A DNA stretch of 36,175 nucleotides from assembly GCA_015067075.1 (NCBI GenBank), contig SVND01000026.1, forward strand, positions 1 to 36,175. Direction: 5' to 3'. This document shows positions 1 through 7,458 of this stretch, in pieces. Positions within the stretch are counted from its first letter, which is position 1. Every line of letters starts with the position of its first letter. The notes beneath the pieces were generated by a model, which worked only from the letters and a program-made list of their open reading frames with translations, had not been told where the DNA came from and searched no databases. This DNA comes from Oscillospiraceae bacterium. GTDB lineage: Bacteria > Bacillota > Clostridia > Oscillospirales > SIG530. The position numbers and the translations under genes were made by a program.

Positions 1-109
1 CTTCGCCACGACCATAACTACCTTGCAAACCAACAAACCATACACGGTCACCAAAAGTCTCATTTAATGTCTGTAAAAAGTTTTTCATCCAAACTGTAAT
101 ATCTATCAT
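1..109 (-). CDS. Nucleotidyltransferase-like protein, N-terminal fragment (continues beyond window)
   Basis: Only the first 36 codons are in the window and the reading frame runs off its left edge. The visible protein starts MIDITVWMKNFLQ and reaches GSYGRGE. A G-S-x-G-R motif right after a short hydrophobic strand (WFVGLQ) is typical of the polymerase-beta-like nucleotidyltransferase fold used by aminoglycoside or lincosamide adenylyltransferases and by stand-alone antitoxin-type nucleotidyltransferases. The catalytic aspartates would lie further on and cannot be seen. The start is supported by GAGGTGAT placed about five bases upstream and by a consensus promoter at 149-177. The substrate cannot be predicted from this fragment. 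Confidence 0.55.
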   Translation of the reverse strand, partial: MIDITVWMKNFLQTLNETFGDRVWFVGLQGSYGRGE

Positions 110-148
110 TTTAATCACCTCGTCAAATTCGTATTTATCGGTGAGTTT

Positions 149-177
149 ATTATATCATAGAACTGCTTGTGTGTCAA
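149..177 (-). promoter_or_regulatory. Promoter for the nucleotidyltransferase-like gene
   Basis: Read on the minus strand this is TTGACA (172-177), a 17-base spacer and TATAAT (149-154). It matches the vegetative sigma consensus exactly and lies 40 bases upstream of the start codon. Confidence 0.8.
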
Positions 178-190
178 ATGATGCATCGCC

Positions 191-219
191 AACATCATTT
201 GCCGAAGGCAAACATCATT
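191..219. repeat. Small intergenic repeat with TGCC-GAA-GGCA hairpin
   Basis: Two copies of AACATCATT flank a small hairpin (TGCC, GAA, GGCA). The arrangement resembles short interspersed hairpin repeats found in intergenic regions of gut Clostridia. Only this one degenerate unit is present in the window. Confidence 0.4.
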
Positions 220-221
220 CA

Positions 222-260
222 AAAAAGCCTGATTTGTCTGGTAGACAAATCAGGCTTTTT
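222..260 (-). terminator. Intrinsic terminator downstream of tRNA-Val (usable on both strands)
   Basis: A perfect 17-base inverted repeat (222-238 with 244-260) around a five-base loop carries an A run on one side and a T run on the other. It lies directly after the tRNA on the minus strand, so that tRNA is probably its main client. Confidence 0.85.
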
Positions 261-262
261 GT

Positions 263-339
263 TGGTAGAGATAGTAGGGCTCGAACCAACGACCTCTCGC
301 ATGTGAAGCGAGCGCTCTGACCAACTGAGCTATATCTCC
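263..339 (-). tRNA. tRNA-Val (anticodon CAC)
   Basis: The minus strand folds into a full cloverleaf: a 7-bp acceptor stem (GGAGATA with TATCTCT, ending in a G-U pair), D stem GCTC/GAGC, anticodon stem CTCGC/GCGAG around loop TTCACAT, and a T arm with TTCGAGC. The anticodon at positions 34-36 is CAC, which reads GUG valine codons. Discriminator A and the CCA end are encoded. One irregularity is a T-T mismatch in the third pair of the T stem (bases 288 and 276). A promoter lies upstream at 350-378 and a terminator follows. Confidence 0.9.
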
Positions 340-349
340 TTATATTTTT

Positions 350-378
350 ATTATATCACAAAAGCTACACAAAAACAA
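350..378 (-). promoter_or_regulatory. Promoter of tRNA-Val
   Basis: On the minus strand TTGTTT (373-378) is separated by 17 bases from TATAAT (350-355), which is preceded by TGA (extended -10). It lies 11 bases upstream of the tRNA 5' end. Confidence 0.65.
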
Positions 379-432
379 TACTTTTATTATATTTTTATTC
401 ATTCTCTCTTGAACTAATTTTACTTTTGCATA

Positions 433-461
433 TTGACACACAGTTTTATATCATATATAAT
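433..461 (+). promoter_or_regulatory. Promoter of the solute-binding protein/two-component operon
   Basis: TTGACA (433-438), a 17-base spacer and TATAAT (456-461) match the consensus exactly. The upstream in-frame ATG at 426 lies before this promoter, so it cannot be the start for transcripts made here. This supports the start at 501. Confidence 0.85.
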
Positions 462-500
462 AAAAATAACAGCATTATTTTTATAAAGGAGCTGATCTCC

Positions 501-1661
501 ATGAAAAAGCCATCTGTTTTATCTGTAATTTTGAAAATTATAGCTACCGTTTTCGTTATATGCTTCTCTCTTATCATCTCTGCGCTCCCGATGCTGCTCT
601 TAAGTGTAAGCGGTCTTTGGCTGATATTTGCATGGTTTGTTCCTTTATTCATACCTTCCCTTGCAATACCGCTTATTTGGTTTAAAAAATACAAACGCAT
701 CGTTATTATATGGCTTTCCTGCGTGGCCGTCTATATTTTAGCCATTTGTATTAACCTCGGCATCATTAAATATAACGCTTCTATCACGATAGATACCTCT
801 CCGAATATCAACGTACACGAGTATCTTCCCTTCGAAGAAGATTCAAAAATCGTTAAGATTGAAAACGAATTACTGTTCGAGGATGAAGTGCCTGTAATCG
901 ACGGTGCCGCCGCCGTATTTCCCGTTTATTCAGCTTTCGTAAACGCAGTTTACCCTTCCCCTATGCCGCTTAATGAAAGCGAATTTCAATACAACAACAC
1001 GTCTTACGGTTATCAGCTTTTGGCGCAAAGGGAAACGGATATTTTCTTTGGTGCATATCCCTCCGAAAAACAAATAGCGTATGCCGAGGAATGCGGAACA
1101 GAGTTTGAATATACACCTATCGGCTACGAAGCTTTTGTATTTTTCGTCCATAAGGACAATCCCATTGACAGCTTGACAACTGAACAAATACAGGGCATAT
1201 ATTCCGGAGAAATTACCAACTGGAAGCAAGTAGGCGGTAAAAACGAGGAAATTGCCGCATTTCAGCGCAATGAAGGAAGCGGAAGTCAAAGCATGCTTAT
1301 TCGTTTCATGGGCGACAAGCCTCTTATGACACCGCCGACTAAAATGGTAAACGACTTAATGTCAGGTATTATTGAGCAGGTTGCCGATTACCAAAGCAAA
1401 TCAAATTCAATCGGTTTTTCCTTCAGATATTACGTTGAAGGTATTATTAAAAATCCCAATATAAAGCTTATAGCCATCGACGGTGTTCATCCCACAGTTG
1501 ACAGCATCAAAAGCGGCAGCTACCCCATCGTTGCGCCGCTATACGCAGTAACGTACAAAGGAAATGAAAACAAGAACGTCAAATTGCTTCTTGATTGGGT
1601 GCTCTCCGAGGAAGGGCAATATATTATCGAACAAACAGGCTATGTTGGACTCGGAAAATAA
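501..1661 (+). CDS. Membrane-tethered PstS-like solute-binding protein
   Basis: A 386-residue protein with a substrate-binding domain of the phosphate ABC transporter (PBP-like) superfamily. The N-terminus (about residues 8-90) holds three to four hydrophobic segments ending in a short linker, in place of a cleaved signal or lipobox. The rest has PstS-type landmarks: the ligand-pocket start VIDGAAAVFPVYSAF, the IYSGEITNWKQVGG segment, and QRNEGSGSQSM, which corresponds to the R-x-x-G-S-G anion-binding loop. The start at 501 is chosen because AAAGGAG lies just upstream and the promoter excludes the earlier ATG at 426. It heads an operon with two unknown genes and a response regulator/kinase pair, and no ABC permease is present. 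This suggests sensing rather than uptake of an anion such as phosphate. The ligand is not proven. Confidence 0.8.
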   Translation: MKKPSVLSVILKIIATVFVICFSLIISALPMLLLSVSGLWLIFAWFVPLFIPSLAIPLIWFKKYKRIVIIWLSCVAVYILAICINLGIIKYNASITIDTSPNINVHEYLPFEEDSKIVKIENELLFEDEVPVIDGAAAVFPVYSAFVNAVYPSPMPLNESEFQYNNTSYGYQLLAQRETDIFFGAYPSEKQIAYAEECGTEFEYTPIGYEAFVFFVHKDNPIDSLTTEQIQGIYSGEITNWKQVGGKNEEIAAFQRNEGSGSQSMLIRFMGDKPLMTPPTKMVNDLMSGIIEQVADYQSKSNSIGFSFRYYVEGIIKNPNIKLIAIDGVHPTVDSIKSGSYPIVAPLYAVTYKGNENKNVKLLLDWVLSEEGQYIIEQTGYVGLGK

Positions 1662-1676
1662 AGGAGAAAAAATGAG
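1655..1676 (+). repeat. 22-bp direct repeat, left copy
   Basis: Identical over 22 bases to 2673-2694. The repeat includes the stop codon TAA of the upstream gene, the AAGGAG ribosome binding site, and the ATG plus the first two bases of codon 2 of the next gene. The two copies flank the unknown gene pair. Confidence 0.7.
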
Positions 1677-2202
1677 GCTTGAAGATGCATATTATTTTAA
1701 AATATTACTGTTAAACGGCATATCGGACGGATACAGCGAATGGTTAAGCACTCTTTTAGACCAACAAGATCCCTTAAGTGATATTTTGTTAGAACTCTCA
1801 TTTTGCATTTCAGACATTAATAAGACTATTTCCCTTCTTAATAATTACTGTTCTGGTCAACCTTTTGACGAAAAGGAAGTCTGCGATATGTTGCGTAAAT
1901 TTCTCAAAAACACTTATAAAGAAAACCGTTTCACAAAAGAAGAAATAATATCTTTGATGCACCGTTTTGTGTCAGCCCACGCAGCTCCCTGTGATTTTGA
2001 TTATGCGACATGGGGTGATATGTTTTACATTGATGACTATTATTCTTTAGCCAAGGATGGCACTATGTCAATGGAAAAATTCGACCGTGCTTTTTTTGAA
2101 TACCTTGAGCACGGCACTACCATAGACAGCAATTCATTGTGGGCTTTCAAAACCGAGCAAACATTACTTCAAAAAATCAAAAAACTATTTAAAAGGAGCT
2201 GA
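1672..2202 (+). CDS. Hypothetical protein of the sensing operon (unknown 1)
   Basis: A 176-residue protein that I do not recognise. It begins MRLEDAYYFKILLLNG, has no signal peptide or membrane helix, and looks mostly alpha-helical and acidic until a basic tail (LLQKIKKLFKRS). A weak CxxxxxxxF pattern is not diagnostic. The start follows AAGGAG at a six-base distance. It lies ten bases after the solute-binding protein and five bases before the next unknown gene, so it is clearly co-transcribed. Base composition looks more AT-rich than the regulator genes that follow. It is probably a cytoplasmic accessory protein of this operon, but its function is unknown. Confidence 0.6.
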   Translation: MRLEDAYYFKILLLNGISDGYSEWLSTLLDQQDPLSDILLELSFCISDINKTISLLNNYCSGQPFDEKEVCDMLRKFLKNTYKENRFTKEEIISLMHRFVSAHAAPCDFDYATWGDMFYIDDYYSLAKDGTMSMEKFDRAFFEYLEHGTTIDSNSLWAFKTEQTLLQKIKKLFKRS

Positions 2203-2207
2203 TTTTT

Positions 2208-2678
2208 GTGAATAACGTTTCAATCGTTATAGAAAACGATGTATTTGTCACTTCATACACAGAGAATATCAGCACCGCTTTTCACATTGAAATTGACGGC
2301 AAAGCTTTTCCAAATGATACTTGGACTGATTTTTCCTATCCTGCTTTAGAGCTTTGGAAAAACGAGCTTATCAAGCATGAAAGCATCAGCAATGTATCAT
2401 TCACCCTGTATTTTTTTGACGGACCTTTTCATTTGGAGGTTTTTAAAGATAGCCATATGTCTCTGAAAATTGATTGTATCGACCGGCGCGGTAGTGATAC
2501 AGTTGTTTTCACAGCCAAAATCGGATACTATGACTTTTTGCAACAAGTTTATACTGCTATGAAAGCTCTTTCGAAAATAATTTACGACAATTCCTTGCAT
2601 GAAAAAGGGTTCACTTCCAACTACAATAAGACATTAAGCTCGATCAAGGAAGTAAAAACAGTTTTAAACAAAAAATAA
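2208..2678 (+). CDS. Hypothetical protein of the sensing operon (unknown 2), GTG start
   Basis: A 156-residue protein of unknown family. It starts with GTG, preceded by AAAGGAGCTGAT, the same ribosome-binding sequence that precedes the solute-binding protein gene. The protein begins MNNVSIVIENDVFVTSY and appears rich in beta strands (FTLYFFDGPFHLEVF, DTVVFTAKIGYYDF) followed by a helical end. No signal peptide, membrane helix or metal motif is visible. It sits five bases after unknown 1 and ten bases before the response regulator. Together with unknown 1 it is bounded by perfect 22-bp direct repeats, so the two may behave as one inserted block. Confidence 0.6.
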   Translation: MNNVSIVIENDVFVTSYTENISTAFHIEIDGKAFPNDTWTDFSYPALELWKNELIKHESISNVSFTLYFFDGPFHLEVFKDSHMSLKIDCIDRRGSDTVVFTAKIGYYDFLQQVYTAMKALSKIIYDNSLHEKGFTSNYNKTLSSIKEVKTVLNKK

Positions 2679-2694
2679 AGGAGAAAAAATGAGA
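2673..2694 (+). repeat. 22-bp direct repeat, right copy
   Basis: Second identical copy of the repeat at 1655-1676. It spans the stop codon of unknown 2, the ribosome binding site and the start of the response regulator gene. Confidence 0.7.
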
Positions 2695-3369
2695 ATACTT
2701 GTTGTTGAAGACGAGCGCGATATGAACAGCATTATTGTAAAGGTGCTAAAAAAAGCAGGCTACAGTGTTGACGGTTGCTATAACGGCGAGCAAGCTTTGG
2801 AGCATCTTTTCGGCGCTGAGTACGACGGCGTTATCGCTGACATAATGATGCCGAAAATGGACGGATACGAGCTTTTGCGCCGAATGCGAAGCGGCAATAT
2901 AGACGTACCTGTTTTGTTCCTTACCGCCAAGGATACCGTCGCTGACAAGGTCGCCGGACTTGACATGGGCGCTGACGATTACCTTGTAAAACCCTTTGAT
3001 TTTGACGAGCTTTTAGCCAGACTGCGCGTTATTACACGCAAAAAAAGCGGTGTCAAAAGCAATATTTTCACCGTTGCGGATCTTACCGTGGACGTGGCGC
3101 GCCGCACGGTAACACGCGGTGGCGTCGAGACAACTCTGCTTCCAAAGGAGTTTACCATCCTTGAATACATGATTCGCAATCGCGGTATCGTTATTTCACG
3201 CCAGCAGCTCGAAGATAAAATATGGAACTACGAGTATTCCGGCAGCTCCAACAATATTGACGCGTACATGAGCAGGCTTCGTAAAAAAATAGATGGCGAG
3301 CGCGAGGATAAGCTGATCCACACCGTAAAAGGCTCGGGCTGGGTTCTCCGCTCCCTCAATGAGGAGTAA
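2689..3369 (+). CDS. OmpR-family response regulator
   Basis: A 226-residue two-domain regulator. The receiver domain (about 1-118) has the acidic pocket E7-D8, the phospho-acceptor Asp51 (VIADIMMP), Thr79 (FLTAKD) and Lys101 (VKPF). The C-terminal winged-helix domain (about 125-224) carries LLPKEFTILEYMIRN and the recognition-helix region SSNNIDAYMSRLRKKI, typical of the OmpR/PhoB class. The start follows AAGGAG. The kinase gene begins two bases after its stop codon, so the two are translationally coupled and should form a cognate pair. Its targets are unknown. Autoregulation of this operon would be usual for the family. Confidence 0.93.
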   Translation: MRILVVEDERDMNSIIVKVLKKAGYSVDGCYNGEQALEHLFGAEYDGVIADIMMPKMDGYELLRRMRSGNIDVPVLFLTAKDTVADKVAGLDMGADDYLVKPFDFDELLARLRVITRKKSGVKSNIFTVADLTVDVARRTVTRGGVETTLLPKEFTILEYMIRNRGIVISRQQLEDKIWNYEYSGSSNNIDAYMSRLRKKIDGEREDKLIHTVKGSGWVLRSLNEE

Positions 3370-3371
3370 AA

Positions 3372-4712
3372 ATGAAAAGATTTTCTGTCAAATCAAAGCT
3401 CACCTTGCTTTTGACCGCCTTAGCCGCCGTCGTTGCAATACTTATTTTCTCCCTTTTGCTTTTTATCAGCAGCTCCGTATCCGTTTCATCATCAATGGCC
3501 GCGCTGAGCGACACCGCACGCAAAAATGCATCGCTCATTTCAATGGAAAACGGCAAGCTCGCCTTCGACGACAGCTTCAGCTTTTATCATCACGGTATTA
3601 CTACTCTCATCTACAGTAAAAGCAAAGCCCTCGTCGCAGGTCAGCCACCCGTAAATTTTAGTTTTTCCGACGATTTTCAAAACGGTACTGTGCGCACCGT
3701 ACCTTCGGATGACACAAGCTACCTTGTTGCCGATATTTATCTGCCTTTCGGTTGGGATGACGGAGTTTGGATAAGAGCCCTTTCGGAAGCGCCCGACAAC
3801 GGTCGGATAGCCGCTGATATCACCTTTGTTTTTTTCATCATCTTCCCTGTTTTTCTCCTTCTTGCCGCCTTGGGAAGCTACCTTATCGTTAAGCTTTCCT
3901 TCCGCCCTCTCGACAAGATATCACGCACCGTTTCTGCCATAAACGAAGCAAAGGATCTTTCAGGCAGGATAGGCTTAAAGGGGAACGATGAGTTTTCACG
4001 CCTTTCCGACGCCTTTGACGGTATGTTTGAGCGCCTTGAACGCTCATTTGATGCAGAAAAGCAATTCACCTCCGACGCTTCTCACGAGCTGAGAACGCCT
4101 GTGGCTGTTATAAAAAGCGCCTGCGAATATGCGGAAAAATTTGATGAAACAGCTGAAGAGCGCCGTGAAACCATTGAAATGACCCACCGTCAGGCAAATA
4201 AAATGTCCGAGCTTATAAATCAGCTTTTGAATATAACACGGCTCGATCAGGGCACGGAAAAGCTCAGCATCGCCGACGTAGAGCTTGGCTCGCTCGTTCA
4301 CTCCCTTTGCTGTGAGCAGGGCTACGATATAAATCGGCTGCATATACAAGCGCAGGAAGGCGTTTTCGTCAGCGGCGACAGTATGCTTTTATCAAGACTT
4401 ATTAAGAATCTCGTGGATAACGGCTTTAAATACGGCAAGGAAAGCTCTTGCGTTTGGATAACCGTCTATAAAAACGAGGATGAAGCCCTTGTCAGCGTTC
4501 GCGACGATGGGATAGGCATCGCCGATGAATATAAGGAAAAAATATGGCAACGGTTTTATCAGGTAGATGCTTCCCGCGGCGAGGACAGCGGAATCGGCTT
4601 AGGGCTTTTCATGGTTCAGCAGATCGCCCGCGCCCACGGCGGATATGTTACCCTTGACAGTACCCTTGGCATCGGAAGCGAATTTATCCTGCATTTGCCC
4701 CTGCGCAAATAG
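3372..4712 (+). CDS. Sensor histidine kinase
   Basis: A 446-residue membrane kinase. A first transmembrane helix lies near residues 8-32, then an extracytoplasmic stretch to about 145, a second helix (FVFFIIFPVFLLLAALGSYL) and a HAMP linker. The dimerisation and phosphotransfer region holds the H-box SHELRTPVAVIKSA. The ATPase domain shows the N-box (LIKNLVDNGFKYG), DDGIGIADEYKEKIWQRF and GIGLGLFMV. All key motifs are intact. The modest sensor domain, together with the membrane-anchored PstS-like protein in the same operon, suggests that the binding protein could present ligand to the kinase. That link is an inference. A strong terminator follows. Confidence 0.93.
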   Translation: MKRFSVKSKLTLLLTALAAVVAILIFSLLLFISSSVSVSSSMAALSDTARKNASLISMENGKLAFDDSFSFYHHGITTLIYSKSKALVAGQPPVNFSFSDDFQNGTVRTVPSDDTSYLVADIYLPFGWDDGVWIRALSEAPDNGRIAADITFVFFIIFPVFLLLAALGSYLIVKLSFRPLDKISRTVSAINEAKDLSGRIGLKGNDEFSRLSDAFDGMFERLERSFDAEKQFTSDASHELRTPVAVIKSACEYAEKFDETAEERRETIEMTHRQANKMSELINQLLNITRLDQGTEKLSIADVELGSLVHSLCCEQGYDINRLHIQAQEGVFVSGDSMLLSRLIKNLVDNGFKYGKESSCVWITVYKNEDEALVSVRDDGIGIADEYKEKIWQRFYQVDASRGEDSGIGLGLFMVQQIARAHGGYVTLDSTLGIGSEFILHLPLRK

Positions 4713-4735
4713 GTACTCGCTCATTTCAGCCATAT

Positions 4736-4787
4736 AAAAACACCGCTTTGTATGCGTAGGACACTACGCATACAAAGCGGTGTTTTT
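4736..4787. terminator. Bidirectional terminator between convergent operons
   Basis: A long perfect inverted repeat (about 4736-4759 with 4764-4787) around the loop GACA, with A and T runs at its ends, separates the kinase gene from the gamma-subunit gene on the opposite strand. Confidence 0.92.
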
Positions 4788-4797
4788 TGTTTTATTA

Positions 4798-5334
4798 TCA
4801 GAAATTATAGCCGAGGTCAGCCGCTTTAAGATTGGGCTCAAGAAGATGAGCTTTCTTTGCGGGAACCATTGCGCGGATAACATCCTTAAATTTATCGTAA
4901 TCAATAAATGCCGATGTATGAACGATCTTCGCCGCCATAATGACGTTTGCAAGTCCCTTAAGTCCGTTTTCGTTAGCCATCTGCGTTGCAGGGATATAAA
5001 CTACGTTTACGTCGTCGCGCTCAACCTTTCTTGAAATAAGTGAGCTGTCGACGATAATTGTACCGCCGGGAACAACGCTGTTTTCAAACTTGTCAAGGGA
5101 GGGCAAATTCATCGCCATGAGAATATCAGGCTCAACAACGATGGGAGAGCCGATGCGCTCGTCGGAAACGATAACGCTGCAGTTAGCAGTACCACCGCGC
5201 ATTTCAGGGCCGTAGGACGGCATCCAAGTTACTTCCTTTTCAAGCTCCATTGCGCATTTTGCCAAAAGCTTACCCGTAAACAAGATACCCTGTCCGCCAA
5301 AGCCCGCAAGAAGTATATTACAATTATATGCCAT
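4798..5334 (-). CDS. 2-oxoacid:ferredoxin oxidoreductase, gamma subunit
   Basis: A 178-residue protein of the pyruvate/ketoisovalerate oxidoreductase catalytic gamma domain. Family landmarks are LLAGFGGQGILFTGKLLA at the N-terminus and WMPSYGPEMRGGTANCSV in the middle. The subunit takes part in CoA-dependent oxidative decarboxylation of a 2-oxoacid with the alpha and beta subunits. The start at 5334 is preferred because AAAGGATG lies just upstream; a longer in-frame version reaching 5421 overlaps the upstream beta gene and has no such site. It is the last gene of the operon, 26 bases after the beta subunit, and a strong terminator follows. Confidence 0.9.
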   Translation of the reverse strand: MAYNCNILLAGFGGQGILFTGKLLAKCAMELEKEVTWMPSYGPEMRGGTANCSVIVSDERIGSPIVVEPDILMAMNLPSLDKFENSVVPGGTIIVDSSLISRKVERDDVNVVYIPATQMANENGLKGLANVIMAAKIVHTSAFIDYDKFKDVIRAMVPAKKAHLLEPNLKAADLGYNF

Positions 5335-5360
5335 TATATAACATCCTTTCCGCAGTAAGC

Positions 5361-6098
5361 TTATCTTTCGCCCTTGAACAAGCCAAGGGGATATTGAGTC
5401 ATCATGTTTGCACGAAGCCATTCAAGAGCTTCTGTGGGAGAAAGTCCCCAGTTTGTCGGGCAAGTGGAAAGCACCTCAACGATAGAAAAGCCCTTACCTG
5501 CAAGCTGGCACTCAAAAGCGTGCTTTATCGCCTTTTTTGCGGAAAGAATATTCTTTACGCAGTCAACAGATACTCTTTCAGCGTATGCAACGCCATCCAG
5601 AGTGGAAAGCATTTCGCAAATTCTTATGGGCAGACCGTTAGCCTTTGCATCACGTCCGTAAGGTGTGGTCGCTGTGACCTGACCGATAAGGGATGTGGGA
5701 GCCATCTGACCGCCCGTCATGCCGTAAATAGCGTTGTTTACGAAAATAACCGTAATATTTTCGCCTCTCGTTGCCGCGTGAACAGTTTCAGCTGTACCGA
5801 TAGCCGCAAGGTCACCGTCACCCTGATATGTGAAAACAGTTTTGTCAGGTCTTGCACGCTTTACGCCTGTAGCAACGGCAGGCGCTCTTCCGTGAGCCGC
5901 CTCGATCATATCGCAATTAAAATAATTATATGCAAAAACAGCGCATCCGACAGGTGCAACACCGATAGTATCGCCTTCGATGCCAAGCTCGTCAATTGCC
6001 TCTGCAACAAGACGGTGGATTATACCGTGAGTACAGCCGGGGCAATAATGAAACGGCGCATCTGTCAATGCATGGGGCTTTTCAAATACAACAGCCAT
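5361..6098 (-). CDS. 2-oxoacid:ferredoxin oxidoreductase, beta (thiamine diphosphate) subunit
   Basis: A 245-residue beta subunit that binds thiamine diphosphate. It has CPGCTHG near residue 19, the TPP/Mg motif [10 protein letters not shown] followed about 30 residues later by [13 protein letters not shown], and a C-terminal STCPTNWG segment seen in the KorB/VorB group. The gene starts one base after the alpha-subunit stop codon, and AGGAGGT inside the alpha gene end serves as its ribosome binding site. Substrate choice among 2-oxoisovalerate, 2-oxoglutarate or pyruvate cannot be settled by eye. The four-gene delta-alpha-beta-gamma layout fits the 2-oxoisovalerate/2-oxoglutarate type better than classical single-chain pyruvate:ferredoxin oxidoreductase. 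Confidence 0.9.
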   Translation of the reverse strand: MAVVFEKPHALTDAPFHYCPGCTHGIIHRLVAEAIDELGIEGDTIGVAPVGCAVFAYNYFNCDMIEAAHGRAPAVATGVKRARPDKTVFTYQGDGDLAAIGTAETVHAATRGENITVIFVNNAIYGMTGGQMAPTSLIGQVTATTPYGRDAKANGLPIRICEMLSTLDGVAYAERVSVDCVKNILSAKKAIKHAFECQLAGKGFSIVEVLSTCPTNWGLSPTEALEWLRANMMTQYPLGLFKGER

Positions 6099-6099
6099 G

Positions 6100-7170
6100 T
6101 TATTTTACCTCCTGTGAAAGCTTAACGATTTCGGCAAGGATCTCGCGCGGTGTGGGCACTACGCCGCCTGTTCTGCCGAAGAAGGATACGGGCTTTTTGC
6201 CGTTTACAGCAAGCTTAACGTCTTCAAGCATCTGACCCATATTCATTTCAACGCACAAAAATGCCTTTGCCGTGTCAGCAACCTTTGCGAAAACTTCATC
6301 GGGGAAGGGCCAAAGAGTGATAGGACGGATAAGTCCCGCCTTTATACCCTGTTCGCGAGCCGCTTTGATAGCATTTTTCGCAATACGAGCTGTAATACCG
6401 AATGCGGCAATAACGATATCCGCATCCTCTGTCATATATTCTTCGTAAAGAGTTTCCTCTTTCTTTATGGTCGCGTATCTTTCGAAACGCTCTTTAACGA
6501 TATTTTCAAGCACATTTGGCTCAATGTAAAGGGAGTTTACTACATTGTGCTCGCGCTTGTTTCCGTGACCGCTTGTAGCCCACGTTTTTTCAATCTTCTC
6601 TGCATCGGAGGGCTCAGGAAGAACGACCGGCTCCATCATTTGACCCATAGCGCCGTCGCCGAGGATCATAACGGGTGTGCGGTACTTGTCAGCAATATCA
6701 AAAGCCTTTGCTGTAAGAGTAACCATTTCCTGAATTTCGGAGGGAGCAAGTACTACGGCATAGGAGTCGCCGTGACCGAGAGCACGCGTCGCCTGGAAAT
6801 AGTCGGACTGCGCCGCCTGAATACCGCCGAGACCGGGACCACCGCGCTGAATATTTACGATAACGCAAGGCAGATCGCAACCGATTATGTAGGATATACC
6901 TTCACTCTTAAGGCTTATTCCGGGGGAGGAGGAGGACGTCATAACACGGACACCTGCTGCCGCCGCACCCATAACCATATTTATTGCGGCAACTTCAGAT
7001 TCCGCCTGAAGAAATACGCCGCCTTCCGTTTTCGGCATACGCTTTGCCATGTATTCGGCAAGCTCCGTCTGAGGAGTTATAGGATAGCCGAAAAAGCACT
7101 TGCAGCCCGCTCTGATAGCGGCTTCCGCAATGGCTTCATTGCCTTTCATTAAAACTTTTTGTTCAGCCAT
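6100..7170 (-). CDS. 2-oxoacid:ferredoxin oxidoreductase, alpha subunit (VorB/KorA type)
   Basis: A 356-residue alpha subunit with an N-terminal pyrimidine-binding domain ([17 protein letters not shown], then [20 protein letters not shown] and [11 protein letters not shown]). The [17 protein letters not shown] motif is characteristic of the KorA/VorB branch. A transketolase-C-like domain follows (about 230-350: [18 protein letters not shown]). It associates with beta to form the active site and passes electrons through the delta ferredoxin to free ferredoxin. Start ATG at 7170 follows AAAGGAA. Codons whose reverse complements are stops (TTA, CTA, TCA) are absent from its first two hundred codons, which points to high expression. 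Confidence 0.9.
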   Translation of the reverse strand: MAEQKVLMKGNEAIAEAAIRAGCKCFFGYPITPQTELAEYMAKRMPKTEGGVFLQAESEVAAINMVMGAAAAGVRVMTSSSSPGISLKSEGISYIIGCDLPCVIVNIQRGGPGLGGIQAAQSDYFQATRALGHGDSYAVVLAPSEIQEMVTLTAKAFDIADKYRTPVMILGDGAMGQMMEPVVLPEPSDAEKIEKTWATSGHGNKREHNVVNSLYIEPNVLENIVKERFERYATIKKEETLYEEYMTEDADIVIAAFGITARIAKNAIKAAREQGIKAGLIRPITLWPFPDEVFAKVADTAKAFLCVEMNMGQMLEDVKLAVNGKKPVSFFGRTGGVVPTPREILAEIVKLSQEVK

Positions 7171-7200
7171 TATATATCAATTCCTTTCTTGTGTACTTTC

Positions 7201-7407
7201 TTACTTTTCGACCGTTATAACAACGTCGGGGCACATCGTGGCGCACATAGCGCAGCCTATACATTTTTCAGGCTCTGCAACCTCTGCGGGATAAAAGCCT
7301 TTTTTGTTAAGTGTCTTATCAGACATACGGATTATCTTCTTGGGGCAAGCCGTGACACAAAGACCGCATCCCTTGCATAAATCCTTATTAAATGTAACCT
7401 TGGGCAT
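7201..7407 (-). CDS. 2-oxoacid:ferredoxin oxidoreductase, delta subunit (2[4Fe-4S] ferredoxin)
   Basis: A 68-residue ferredoxin with two complete four-cysteine clusters, CKGCGLCVTACPKK and CIGCAMCATMCPD, each expected to ligate one [4Fe-4S] centre. This small subunit carries electrons from the thiamine active site to external ferredoxin. Start ATG follows a near-perfect AGGAGG. It lies 30 bases before the alpha gene and 51 bases after the P-loop NTPase gene, with no clear promoter in between, so all five genes are probably one transcript from 8172-8200. Confidence 0.93.
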   Translation of the reverse strand: MPKVTFNKDLCKGCGLCVTACPKKIIRMSDKTLNKKGFYPAEVAEPEKCIGCAMCATMCPDVVITVEK

Positions 7408-7458
7408 TTTTCTTCCTCCTGACTATATGGTAAAATATTTTTAACTTTTTTATACAGC

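Noticed and set aside
426-500. N-terminal extension of the solute-binding protein from ATG 426
   Set aside because: That ATG is upstream of the -35 box of a perfect promoter and lacks a ribosome binding site, while AAAGGAG precedes ATG 501.
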